DNA of 25,396 nucleotides, taken from NCBI GenBank assembly GCA_947380285.1, contig CANCQD010000023.1, forward strand, positions 1 to 25,396, written 5' to 3'. Shown here one piece after another: positions 14,098-20,614 of this stretch. The notes under the pieces were generated by a model. It saw nothing but the letters and a program-made list of their open reading frames with translations. It did not search any database and was not told where the DNA came from. Source of the DNA: Burkholderiaceae bacterium. GTDB taxonomy: Bacteria; Pseudomonadota; Gammaproteobacteria; Burkholderiales; Burkholderiaceae. Position numbers and translations under genes: made by a program. How positions within the stretch are numbered: the stretch's first letter is position 1; every line of letters begins with the position of its first letter.

Positions 14098-16308
14098 TTA
14101 TTGCTCCTTGGCCTCTAAAAGCTCGCTATTCGAATGCCGCAATCTATCTGCCAAGGCTAAAGTAATGCTACGCAAAATGCTGGCCTCCATTAGCGGATCA
14201 TTGTTACTGAGCTCTCTGAAGTTCTCTCGACTAATTCGAATAATAGTGGTGTCTTCCATAGCCACAGCGTCAGCAGAGTGATGTCGGCCATCAACAAACG
14301 ACATCTCTCCAAAAAACTGACCCTGGCCCAAGGTTGATAAGTGTAACTTTTTACCAGAATGTAAATCTAAAGTAATTTTTACCTGACCCTTGGCAACTAA
14401 CATGAGTTCATGGCCGGCGGTATGCGCTTCAAAAACTTTTTGACCCTTTTTATACTCATCGTACGAGGAGCAGTGCTCCAAAGCACTGAGTTCAACTTCA
14501 TTTAGCCCAGAAAATATTTCAAATTCACGGAGTGCTTTAGCGGAGGGATGGTCAATAACTATCCCAGATGCAATTAGTATCCTATCCTCTATCCACTCTA
14601 ATGCATCGCTAATATCATCAAATACTTTAGTGGTTTTATTAGACAGCACGCCAATATGATCAATATAAGATTTAAGATCGCGGCCACTAGGTAAACGCTC
14701 TGGTAACCTTGCAATCACTAAAGTTGCATTTTTCTCATTTAAGATATGCTGAATTCGCTCAATCATATGTCCAGCAGTGACATCTAAAGATTGAACGCGC
14801 AAAAAGTCCAATAAGACATATTTCGCCCGATGAATTTCTGGCTCGATCGCCGTATAAAGCTGATCAGTTGTTCCAAAAAATAAGCTCCCTTGTAAATCAA
14901 AAATGACAGTGTCAGCACCTTCCAATTCCAATATCTGCCGCTCACTTGGAGTACGAAAGCGCTTTGAAAACACTTTATTGCCATAGGTTTTATTGCGTAT
15001 AGTACTGGTATGGATTTGTTCGCGAATAAACATCAAAATTGCTAGTGCTACACCAGCTCCAGAGGCTGCAATCAGACTAAACACATTGGCAATTACTACC
15101 ACTGTCAAAATAACTAGAAAATCAAGAATAGTATCTTTTGATCGCAACAGTGAAATTGATTTCCAGTCGATCATCTTAAAGCCAATAACTACTAATAAGG
15201 CGGCTAAAGAGGCAATCGGTATCCATGCAATGATTGGAGTAAGCAGCAAGACAGCTAGTAATGCCCACAAACCCTGAAATACCCCTGAATAATGCGTGGC
15301 GCCACCACTTGCTTTATTGACTAAGGTTGCACCCATTGTGCCTGCGCCTGGAACACCGCCAAACAGCGTTGCCATTAAATTTCCAACGCCTTGCCCAATT
15401 AATTCGCGATTTGAATTATGCCTTGAGCCCGTCAAGGCATCAAGAACAACACAAGTTTTTAAAGTATCAATCGAAAGTAAAGTCGCCAAAGTAATTGCTG
15501 GAATAAAAATCTGCCCCCAACTCGGCAGCGCAATCTCACCCAAACTTTTCCAAGGACTTAAAATTGTCTCTATCATCCCATCACTGCTGGCAGTTAAATG
15601 ACCAATGACTAATGGATTATTAGTAAGGGTTAGCAAATCTGGTAACACTGTAAAGCCTAATAAAAAGTATGTCCCCATGCCAGCTAACAAGCCTTGAATT
15701 ACAGCTGGAACTTTGCGGGATATCTTTGGGCCTAAAAGCATCATTACGGCCGTTACCAAACCTATGATGACGCTTGGAATTTGCCATAAAGCTGGGTCTT
15801 CAAGACCTACGAGTAATTTAATATCTTTTGGTAATGCAAGCCATTTGGGCAATTGGCTCAAAATAATAATCAATCCAACACCACTGAGATAGCCACTGAC
15901 AACCGTAAAAGGCATGTAACGTATTAATTTACCAATCTGTAACATACCAAAAGCAACTTGAAAGCCACTACTGATAATCACAACCAAAAATAGAGTTAAT
16001 AAAATCGTTGAAAATCCGATTCCCTGCTGATTCATTTGAATCGTTAAGGCCGATAAAATAGCTGCTGCAGGAGCACATGGAGCGGATATTAATCTTTGAG
16101 TTTTTCCTATTAAAGAAGCAATAAGTCCTAAAGTGGCAACACCCAACATCCCCGCCAGAGCACCGCGTGCACCAAATTCTGACCCCAAGGGTGAGAAAAT
16201 AGTTACGCCAAATGCAATGGCCGAAGGAAGTGCGACGAGCATTGCAGCAAACCCGCCCCATATGTCTCCAGATAAAGACTCCCTATCCATTGGGGTGGCT
16301 ATGCTCAT
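14098..16308 (-). CDS. SulP family anion transporter with STAS and cyclic-nucleotide-binding domains
   Basis: This is a 736-aa protein. The membrane part (about residues 1-420) opens with 'GDIWGGFAAMLVALPSAIAFG', the SulP signature. 'RLISAPCAPAAAIL' stands where the family has its anion-site loop, and 'LFGGVPGAGTMGATLVNKASGG' follows later. A STAS domain comes next (about 450-560, 'VIFDLQGSLFFGTTDQL', 'LLDFLRVQSLDVTAG'). The last part is a CRP-like cNMP-binding fold (about 595-720, 'FSGLNEVELSALEH', 'GQFFGEMSFVDGRHHSADA'). In the phosphate-binding cassette the usual Arg before Ser-Ala is His, so cyclic nucleotide affinity is doubtful. Sulfate, bicarbonate or dicarboxylate are possible substrates. 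The start has GAGGAG 5 nt upstream. It is divergent from the YkgJ-type gene. Confidence 0.92.
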   Translation of the reverse strand: MSIATPMDRESLSGDIWGGFAAMLVALPSAIAFGVTIFSPLGSEFGARGALAGMLGVATLGLIASLIGKTQRLISAPCAPAAAILSALTIQMNQQGIGFSTILLTLFLVVIISSGFQVAFGMLQIGKLIRYMPFTVVSGYLSGVGLIIILSQLPKWLALPKDIKLLVGLEDPALWQIPSVIIGLVTAVMMLLGPKISRKVPAVIQGLLAGMGTYFLLGFTVLPDLLTLTNNPLVIGHLTASSDGMIETILSPWKSLGEIALPSWGQIFIPAITLATLLSIDTLKTCVVLDALTGSRHNSNRELIGQGVGNLMATLFGGVPGAGTMGATLVNKASGGATHYSGVFQGLWALLAVLLLTPIIAWIPIASLAALLVVIGFKMIDWKSISLLRSKDTILDFLVILTVVVIANVFSLIAASGAGVALAILMFIREQIHTSTIRNKTYGNKVFSKRFRTPSERQILELEGADTVIFDLQGSLFFGTTDQLYTAIEPEIHRAKYVLLDFLRVQSLDVTAGHMIERIQHILNEKNATLVIARLPERLPSGRDLKSYIDHIGVLSNKTTKVFDDISDALEWIEDRILIASGIVIDHPSAKALREFEIFSGLNEVELSALEHCSSYDEYKKGQKVFEAHTAGHELMLVAKGQVKITLDLHSGKKLHLSTLGQGQFFGEMSFVDGRHHSADAVAMEDTTIIRISRENFRELSNNDPLMEASILRSITLALADRLRHSNSELLEAKEQ

Positions 16309-16322
16309 TGCGTCTCCTCTAG

Positions 16323-16402
16323 TAATTTGATATTGACTTTACACGATATTCGAGCGGTGCTCAGCCTCAAAATCGTAAATATTGAGCGAATAATTTGATA
16401 TT
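16323..16402. repeat. 12-bp direct repeat in the sulP/ykgJ intergenic region
   Basis: TAATTTGATATT occurs at 16323-16334 and again at 16391-16402. AGCGAATA also occurs twice, at about 16385 and 16403. They lie in the 178-bp divergent control region and could be regulator sites; AT-rich chance repetition is also possible. Confidence 0.35.
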
Positions 16403-16425
16403 AGCGAATAGTTGATTTTAGCAAT

Positions 16426-16454
16426 ATTGACATATAGTCAATTTTTCATAAAAT
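16426..16454 (+). promoter_or_regulatory. Strong sigma70-like promoter with overlapping operator palindrome
   Basis: TTGACA at 16427-16432 is followed after 16 nt by TAAAAT at 16449-16454, about 33 bp before the YkgJ-type gene. The -35 box lies inside a perfect inverted repeat ATTGAC-ATATA-GTCAAT (16426-16442). A repressor bound there would block the promoter. Boxes and repeat are seen; regulation is inferred. Confidence 0.5.
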
Positions 16455-16486
16455 ACAGCTTACTTCAATACTATTAAGCGCAACTA

Positions 16487-16930
16487 ATGCTATTTGACCA
16501 CTGTTCTGAATGCAAACGTTGCTGCAATATTGACGCAGGTTATGAGCCTCTTGAAATTACCCTCACGGCTAAAGAAAGAAAAATATTTCATTCGATTTGC
16601 ATTCAAACTAGTTGTGAATACTTGGGCAATAAAGGCTGCACATTGGGCGATAAAAAACCATATAGTTGCAAGATGTATCCCTTGGTATATAGACCCTCAA
16701 GCCAAGAAATTTTATATGACACTGATTGCCCAATCATGCCGGAATATATTGCACAGCTTACTTCTAAAGACTCTGAAGCATCCAATCATCTGCTTGCAAT
16801 TCAAAAGAGTATTACGTCCCTAACAAAAGTAGATATCGATTTTCTAGATCGTAATTTTGCAGTAGATGAGGGCTACTTTGAGATCAAAAAGTTACCGATT
16901 CCGGACATTAAGTCACGTCATCGCTCATAA
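16487..16930 (+). CDS. YkgJ-family cysteine-cluster protein
   Basis: This 147-aa protein has the N-terminal cluster C6-x2-C9-x2-C12-C13 and further Cys at 38, 43, 51, 61 and 81 (SCEYLGNKGC, PYSCKMYPL). This is the zinc/iron-chelating 'CxxCxxCC' domain of YkgJ, also found in the FliB flagellin lysine N-methylase. The domain probably coordinates a metal or Fe-S centre; the biochemical role of the stand-alone form is not established. A strong promoter lies just upstream, and the next gene begins 17 nt after the stop, so the two form an operon. The ATG chosen is the first in frame and directly precedes the Cys cluster. Confidence 0.85.
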   Translation: MLFDHCSECKRCCNIDAGYEPLEITLTAKERKIFHSICIQTSCEYLGNKGCTLGDKKPYSCKMYPLVYRPSSQEILYDTDCPIMPEYIAQLTSKDSEASNHLLAIQKSITSLTKVDIDFLDRNFAVDEGYFEIKKLPIPDIKSRHRS

Positions 16931-16947
16931 CATTATTGGAGATAAAT

Positions 16948-17808
16948 ATGGATGCGCTAACTCTCTCTGATTTTAGTGATACGGTCCAAACTGTCATACA
17001 TGAAGTGGGCTATCAAAGTTGGACAAAAGAGAATTTATGGGTTTTAAGTGAACATGAGAATATTGAGTATTTCACCACACGCTGGGATGCCCTATGCCCT
17101 TACATTGAGGTCACGAGTGAGATGCTGGAAATGGCCCCAAAGCCCTTTGTGGTTTATGCCGTTCCACCCAAGAGTCAATTTGGTGCACCCATTAAGGATC
17201 GCTATGGCTTAGTGAACGCCTTATCGCAGGAGTTTTGGGCTGATGAACGGCGCACTAGAAAATTTCGTGAATTAGATAAGCAATTCAGAAATTTTATGGT
17301 TTCAGAACAAGTAGTTGATGGCAAAGAGATCACGGCAGAGTATTTATATCAAATTGGTGGAAATCACTTTGAAAATTATTGGATTGCGGAGCAAGAGGTT
17401 GAAGGTTTTGTAGATTATGTGCGTAATCTACAGGTGCTCATAATTCAAGTGATTGCCGATAATGGCGATGTAGTGCTGTCTGATGTTTCTATTATTTTGC
17501 CGAATGAAAATCAACTCTATGGTAGTTTTTGCCAATGGGATCGAAAGTACAAGAACAGATCTCCAGGCATTTATGCTTGCCTACTAGCCACTAGATGGGC
17601 ACAAAAAAATGGCCTACAGTTTTATAATTTAGGGCCCGTCGATGAATATGGCTATAAGGGCTTATTTGTCACAGATTATGAGCCAATATACGCATTAATT
17701 GTCTCTGATCTTAATCACCCAATTGTCACCGATGAGACTTCACCAATTAATATTGATTTTGAAAAAGACCAAATCAATCAAATTTACCGCAATAAATCTC
17801 TCTTGTAA
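16948..17808 (+). CDS. Uncharacterised protein with GNAT/arginyl-transferase-like C-terminal half
   Basis: The start is ATG 16948 (286 aa), with GGAG 6 nt upstream; a TTG at 16936 is less likely. The C-terminal half (about 145-260) has the layout of an ATE/Bpt or FemX-like GNAT fold. This includes a beta-rich stretch (VLIIQVIADNGDVVLSDVSI), then 'CQWDRKYKNRSPGIYACLLA', then 'WAQKNGLQFYNLGPVDEYGY'. The R-S-P-G-I-Y-A and G-L-x-F-Y-N-L-G patterns resemble the helix and strand that bind the aminoacyl or acyl donor in Bpt leucyl-transferases (R-S-L-G-T-Y, G-L-P-Y-x-Y-L-G). The N-terminal half (14-130) is not recognised. With the Cys-cluster gene in the same operon, modification of a protein or peptide is a reasonable guess. 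Confidence 0.75.
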   Translation: MDALTLSDFSDTVQTVIHEVGYQSWTKENLWVLSEHENIEYFTTRWDALCPYIEVTSEMLEMAPKPFVVYAVPPKSQFGAPIKDRYGLVNALSQEFWADERRTRKFRELDKQFRNFMVSEQVVDGKEITAEYLYQIGGNHFENYWIAEQEVEGFVDYVRNLQVLIIQVIADNGDVVLSDVSIILPNENQLYGSFCQWDRKYKNRSPGIYACLLATRWAQKNGLQFYNLGPVDEYGYKGLFVTDYEPIYALIVSDLNHPIVTDETSPINIDFEKDQINQIYRNKSLL

Positions 17809-17811
17809 TGA

Positions 17812-18231
17812 TTAGAAATAATGCTTTTCGCCAAAAGCATCATCATAGTCAATTAGAAGTTCTTCATCTTTTTTAATTACTCGCAGGGCTCGAAACTGCC
17901 CATTTTTAGTAAGTTGCAAATTGGGGATTTTTGAATGATTTAGGTAAATAGCCATACTCATAGCGTTCATGCCAATCCTAGGAATCAAGATTTTCTTCGA
18001 GTCATAAAAGCAAAACATTTTGATTTGCTTTCGAACCGCTGCTGGAAGATCCTTAAGTTCACTTTTGGTAAATTTAATCTCCTTATCATCAAACCAGGTC
18101 ATTAAGGGATTCAAGTCCTTCTTAATCGCCCTTATGGCAAAGACTCCTACCCCATGAGTTTTAGAGCTACCGAGTCTACAGAAGACCTCATTTTGTAGAT
18201 GATTGAGTATTTTTTTCTTATCGCTTAACAT
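17812..18231 (-). CDS. Small SET-domain protein, probable lysine methyltransferase
   Basis: The 139-aa product is almost only a SET domain. The S-adenosylmethionine-site motif is at 23-32 (SKTHGVGVFA), N-H-S at 98-100 (YLNHSKIPNL), and the C-terminal 'EELLIDYDD' with Tyr129. The pre-SET, post-SET and Cys clusters of eukaryotic enzymes are missing, as in other bacterial SET proteins. It should transfer methyl groups to lysines of a protein target in the cytoplasm; the target is unknown. It lies 16 nt after the HTH gene in the same operon and is convergent with the GNAT-like gene, with 3 nt between stops. Its Shine-Dalgarno is weak, so coupling to the HTH gene is likely. Confidence 0.85.
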   Translation of the reverse strand: MLSDKKKILNHLQNEVFCRLGSSKTHGVGVFAIRAIKKDLNPLMTWFDDKEIKFTKSELKDLPAAVRKQIKMFCFYDSKKILIPRIGMNAMSMAIYLNHSKIPNLQLTKNGQFRALRVIKKDEELLIDYDDAFGEKHYF

Positions 18232-18247
18232 TTCTCAAATAATACTG

Positions 18248-18493
18248 CTAATACAAGTAGTTAAATTCTTCAAGTTCTAAATATTTGCCGATTCTCTTGG
18301 CTGCTTGAACCTTTATTGTTGGGCTATAGAAGTAATAATGATCATCGCCATGCTCAACCTGAAATATATGTCTTTTGTCCAAGCAAACTGCTGAAGCAAG
18401 CTCATCAGGCTCAAGACCTTTTGCTTCTCTGGCTTTTTTGAGAACATCGCCTCGAATCTTTGGCAATTCGTCTTCCGTAGTATTGACGCTCAC
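18248..18493 (-). CDS. Small HTH (Xre/RodZ-type) protein
   Basis: This is an 81-aa protein. Residues 15-60 (VLKKAREAKGLEPDELASAV, then CLDKRHIFQVEHG) match a lambda-repressor-like helix-turn-helix, closest in appearance to the RodZ/HTH_25 type. A longer than usual loop (DDHYYFYSPTIKVQ) precedes the last helix. The start is GTG at 18493, with a consensus AGGAGG 6 nt upstream. That ribosome-binding site is the right arm of a perfect 11-bp hairpin. First gene of the operon with the SET gene. It could autoregulate the operon or modulate the SET enzyme's target choice; both are inference. Confidence 0.75.
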   Translation of the reverse strand: MSVNTTEDELPKIRGDVLKKAREAKGLEPDELASAVCLDKRHIFQVEHGDDHYYFYSPTIKVQAAKRIGKYLELEEFNYLY

Positions 18494-18499
18494 CTAAGG

Positions 18500-18530
18500 C
18501 CTCCTTAATAATTTTCAAATATTAAGGAGG
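18500..18530 (-). promoter_or_regulatory. Perfect hairpin sequestering the ribosome-binding site of the HTH-SET operon
   Basis: On the minus strand CCTCCTTAATA, a 9-nt loop (TTTGAAAAT), and TATTAAGGAGG form an 11-bp perfect stem. The 3' arm ends in AAGGAGG, the Shine-Dalgarno of the GTG start at 18493. The 5' arm is an anti-Shine-Dalgarno. It is either an RNA switch (thermosensor, ligand or protein responsive) or a DNA operator for the HTH product. The pairing is seen; the function is inferred. Confidence 0.7.
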
Positions 18531-18895
18531 AACAATCTACTTGTCTAGCCCGAATTTAGTCTAATACCCTCTAAATATAGGTATTTCTCCCCAAAAACAT
18601 CAAAAATTGTAACTATACTGACAAAAAAGATCTTGAATCGCTACCACTTCTATAGATACTTTCTAGCCTAAGATTTAGTCCATTAGGAGATGTGGCATTA
18701 GTACCGATATCTGTGGTGTCAGGTGAATACTATGGATTTCAGCTGGCATCCACGAGCGGTTGGGTGAGTTTCGGCGGAATTTGTTGGGTAAACCAATATT
18801 AGAGGTTAATAAAACTTAAGAGACTCGTACCGACCCATAGAAGACGCTTAGACTAATAAAAAACACCCGCAGTTGCTTAATCTTAGAGATAGGGC
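18531..18895. other. Intergenic stretch upstream of the HTH-SET operon
   Basis: This 365-bp stretch holds no supported gene. It should contain the promoter of the HTH-SET operon on the minus strand. AATACC (18563-18568) and GGTATT (18580-18585) form an inverted repeat that may be an operator. A 23-bp segment at 18743-18765 (TGGCATCCAC...) resembles 12650-12672. A short open plus-strand frame (18692-18802, GTG start) codes for 36 residues but has no good ribosome-binding site. Confidence 0.4.
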
Positions 18896-19207
18896 TCAGG
18901 CCACCTCTTCGTCAAGCTCTAATTCTCTCTCCTGTTGATTGGCATCGAATAACTGCGCCAACCCCACTGGAATATTTTCATTGAGATGATAAAGACATCC
19001 TGGGCCCATTTGCCTTCTGGCAACTAAATTAACTGCCAAAAGCTTTTTGAGATGAAAATCTAATGTTCCTGAATCAACGCCGAATTGATCAATCATCTCT
19101 TTGGGTCTAACGCCCTTCTTTCCAGATCGATAAATTAAGTCAAATACTTTCAATCTAGTGTCATGCCCCAAAACTTCAAATACCTTCGCATAACGCAAAA
19201 TTGTCAT
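18896..19207 (-). CDS. ArsR-like winged-helix regulator
   Basis: This is a 103-aa protein. 'VFEVLGHDTRLKVFDLIYRS' followed by 'RPKEMIDQFGVDSGTLDFHL' and 'KKLLAVNLVARRQMGPGCLY' gives the helix-turn-helix and wing of the ArsR family. The alpha3 metal site ELCVCDL is absent; the only Cys is at the wing (Cys73 or so). It therefore probably senses something other than arsenite or cadmium. The C-terminal tail is acidic (ERELELDEEVA). GGAG lies 9 nt upstream of the ATG. It follows the membrane-anchored gene by 51 nt and may be the third gene of that operon. Confidence 0.85.
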   Translation of the reverse strand: MTILRYAKVFEVLGHDTRLKVFDLIYRSGKKGVRPKEMIDQFGVDSGTLDFHLKKLLAVNLVARRQMGPGCLYHLNENIPVGLAQLFDANQQERELELDEEVA

Positions 19208-19258
19208 GTTGTCTCTCTCCAGCTATATACCCGCTAATCTGATTATTTGAGACTTAGT

Positions 19259-19579
19259 CTAGTTAGAAGTACCCGTTGTGTAATCTAATATTGGCTCAAT
19301 ATATGCAGCTTTGCTTTTAAATACGGCGCTATGTAATGTTTCTTTCAGCTCCACCATGTCCTCCTTCGCTACATAGCGAATCACCTGGAAGTACTCTGAG
19401 ACGCGCTTAAATTTTGGGTTTAACTCATCGGGAATGTGGTGAGGATTTCTCTGTACTATCTCAGCTTGGTTGTGAATACTCGCTAAAACTTTAGTTCCGG
19501 CTAGAGCTATAACGCCAAAGATAGTGAAAATTATTACCAGAAGGCTAGTGCGTAGGTGGCGCCCCAAAAGATTAGTCAT
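19259..19579 (-). CDS. Hypothetical membrane-anchored protein
   Basis: This is a 106-aa protein. Residues 10-33 (RTSLLVIIFTIFGVIALAGT) form an uncleaved signal anchor. The remaining about 70 residues (from 'SIHNQAEIVQRNPHHIPDEL' to the C-terminus) should be periplasmic and helical. No family is recognised. It lies 18 nt after a 50-aa exported peptide gene. The two are probably co-expressed, and perhaps controlled by the ArsR-like gene that follows. Confidence 0.65.
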   Translation of the reverse strand: MTNLLGRHLRTSLLVIIFTIFGVIALAGTKVLASIHNQAEIVQRNPHHIPDELNPKFKRVSEYFQVIRYVAKEDMVELKETLHSAVFKSKAAYIEPILDYTTGTSN

Positions 19580-19597
19580 AAATATTTACTCGTCCGA

Positions 19598-19750
19598 TTA
19601 GTAAGCTTGATCTTGAGAATGAGCCGCATTGATATAAGCAGAAATTTTTGATACGGCAGAAGCATCGATGCTAATCAAGCTTGCCGCACTTACTGTACCA
19701 ATGAAATATGCAACAAATGCGACTAGTAGATAGCTAATGAATTTACTCAT
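19598..19750 (-). CDS. 50-aa exported or membrane peptide
   Basis: This gene is easily missed for its size. ATG at 19750 has GGGGG 5 nt upstream (AAGGGGGACTTC). The peptide starts MSKFISYLLVAFVAYFIGTV and continues SAASLISIDASAVSKISAYI, ending HSQDQAY. A hydrophobic segment of about 18 residues ends in a possible A-x-A signal-peptidase site (VSAAS). The mature peptide would be about 27 residues. Its stop is 18 nt before the next gene's start. No family recognised. Confidence 0.6.
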   Translation of the reverse strand: MSKFISYLLVAFVAYFIGTVSAASLISIDASAVSKISAYINAAHSQDQAY

Positions 19751-19827
19751 GAAGTCCCCCTTTGGTTAATATTTCATTGGCTTTGTGAGCCATGCATGTA
19801 ATATGGGCGCAATTGACATTAAAAAAG

Positions 19828-19841
19828 TTGACGCAAGTCAA
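19828..19841. promoter_or_regulatory. FNR/CRP-type dyad TTGAC-N4-GTCAA
   Basis: TTGACGCAAGTCAA is a 5-4-5 inverted repeat of the spacing used by CRP/FNR-family regulators (FNR prefers TTGAT-N4-ATCAA). A further half-site AATTGAC lies at 19811-19817. It lies in the divergent region between the 50-aa peptide gene and the response regulator. The protein that binds it is not known. Confidence 0.45.
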
Positions 19842-19861
19842 TTATTTGAATGCAGGAAAAG

Positions 19862-19887
19862 GAACTTTAGTGCTAGAACTAAAGTTC
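19862..19887. promoter_or_regulatory. 10-bp perfect inverted repeat upstream of the two-component genes
   Basis: GAACTTTAGT (19862-19871) and ACTAAAGTTC (19878-19887) pair around GCTAGA. No T-run follows on either strand, so this is more likely an operator than a terminator. It is 140 bp before the response regulator and could be its own LuxR-type binding site. Confidence 0.45.
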
Positions 19888-20026
19888 TATAGGACAAATA
19901 ATCAGGGCCGAGTAAGCTTGAAAATCCTCTTAAACTAGTGTTTATGACTATCAAATATAGATAGCATTAAGAGATCAAACTATTTATGCTAAATCGTCCC
20001 ATAAACTTAAGAGCTAAATCCTTCTG

Positions 20027-20614
20027 ATGTCTGCATTATTAATTGTTGATGACCACCCCGTTTATCGGGATGCATTGCATCTTTACCTATCGCGAAGATT
20101 CAACGCACATGCTATCGAAGTATTTAGTGCATCCAATATTTCCGATGCTATTAGTCTAGCTAAATCAAAAAATATCTCTTGGACTGTTTTATTAGACCTC
20201 AGCATCCCAGACTCCCCTGATCCCTTATTTGGGATACTTGAATTTAAAAAATTGAATAATGTAATCAATATTGCAGCTATATCAGGGCTAGAGGAGGATG
20301 CCTGGAAGGAAAAATGTTTAGAATCCGGCTGCCAAATCTTTATTTCTAAAAATAATGATGTTGAGCAGATCTATAGCCAGATTTACACAATGATGTCTAC
20401 TTATCTGCCTGAGGCTGTTGCTACTGGTTTGACAGGAAGGCAATATGAAATACTTAAATGTATTGCTCAAGGTCAGTCAAATAAAGTAATTGCATACAAC
20501 TTTGATATAAAAGAGCAAACAGTCAAAGTCCATATTAATGCAATTTTTAAAGAACTAAAAGTGTCCAATCGGGTTCAAGCTATCAATAAAGCCAAGCAAT
20601 TGAACTTAATATGA
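20027..20614 (+). CDS. NarL/LuxR-family response regulator
   Basis: This is a 195-aa protein. The receiver domain (1-120) has the acidic pair Asp8-Asp9, phosphoacceptor Asp57 (VLLDLSIPD) and the conserved Lys in 'IFISKNN'. The output domain (about 133-195) is a LuxR helix-turn-helix: 'LTGRQYEILKCIAQGQSNKV', 'IAYNFDIKEQTVKVHINAIF'. It overlaps the sensor kinase gene by ATGA, so translation is coupled and the two are partners. It is a DNA-binding regulator; likely targets are the adjacent outer-membrane protein gene and the divergent small membrane genes. Confidence 0.92.
   Translation: MSALLIVDDHPVYRDALHLYLSRRFNAHAIEVFSASNISDAISLAKSKNISWTVLLDLSIPDSPDPLFGILEFKKLNNVINIAAISGLEEDAWKEKCLESGCQIFISKNNDVEQIYSQIYTMMSTYLPEAVATGLTGRQYEILKCIAQGQSNKVIAYNFDIKEQTVKVHINAIFKELKVSNRVQAINKAKQLNLI

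Noticed and set aside
18692..18802. Short GTG-started frame of 36 codons on the plus strand
   Set aside because: The composition looks protein-like, but the AGGAGA is too close to the GTG and there is no comparative support.
18840..18895. Possible terminator after the ArsR-like gene (GCGGGTGTTTTTT on the minus strand)
   Set aside because: The T-run is present but I cannot find the matching CACCCGC arm upstream, so no hairpin forms.
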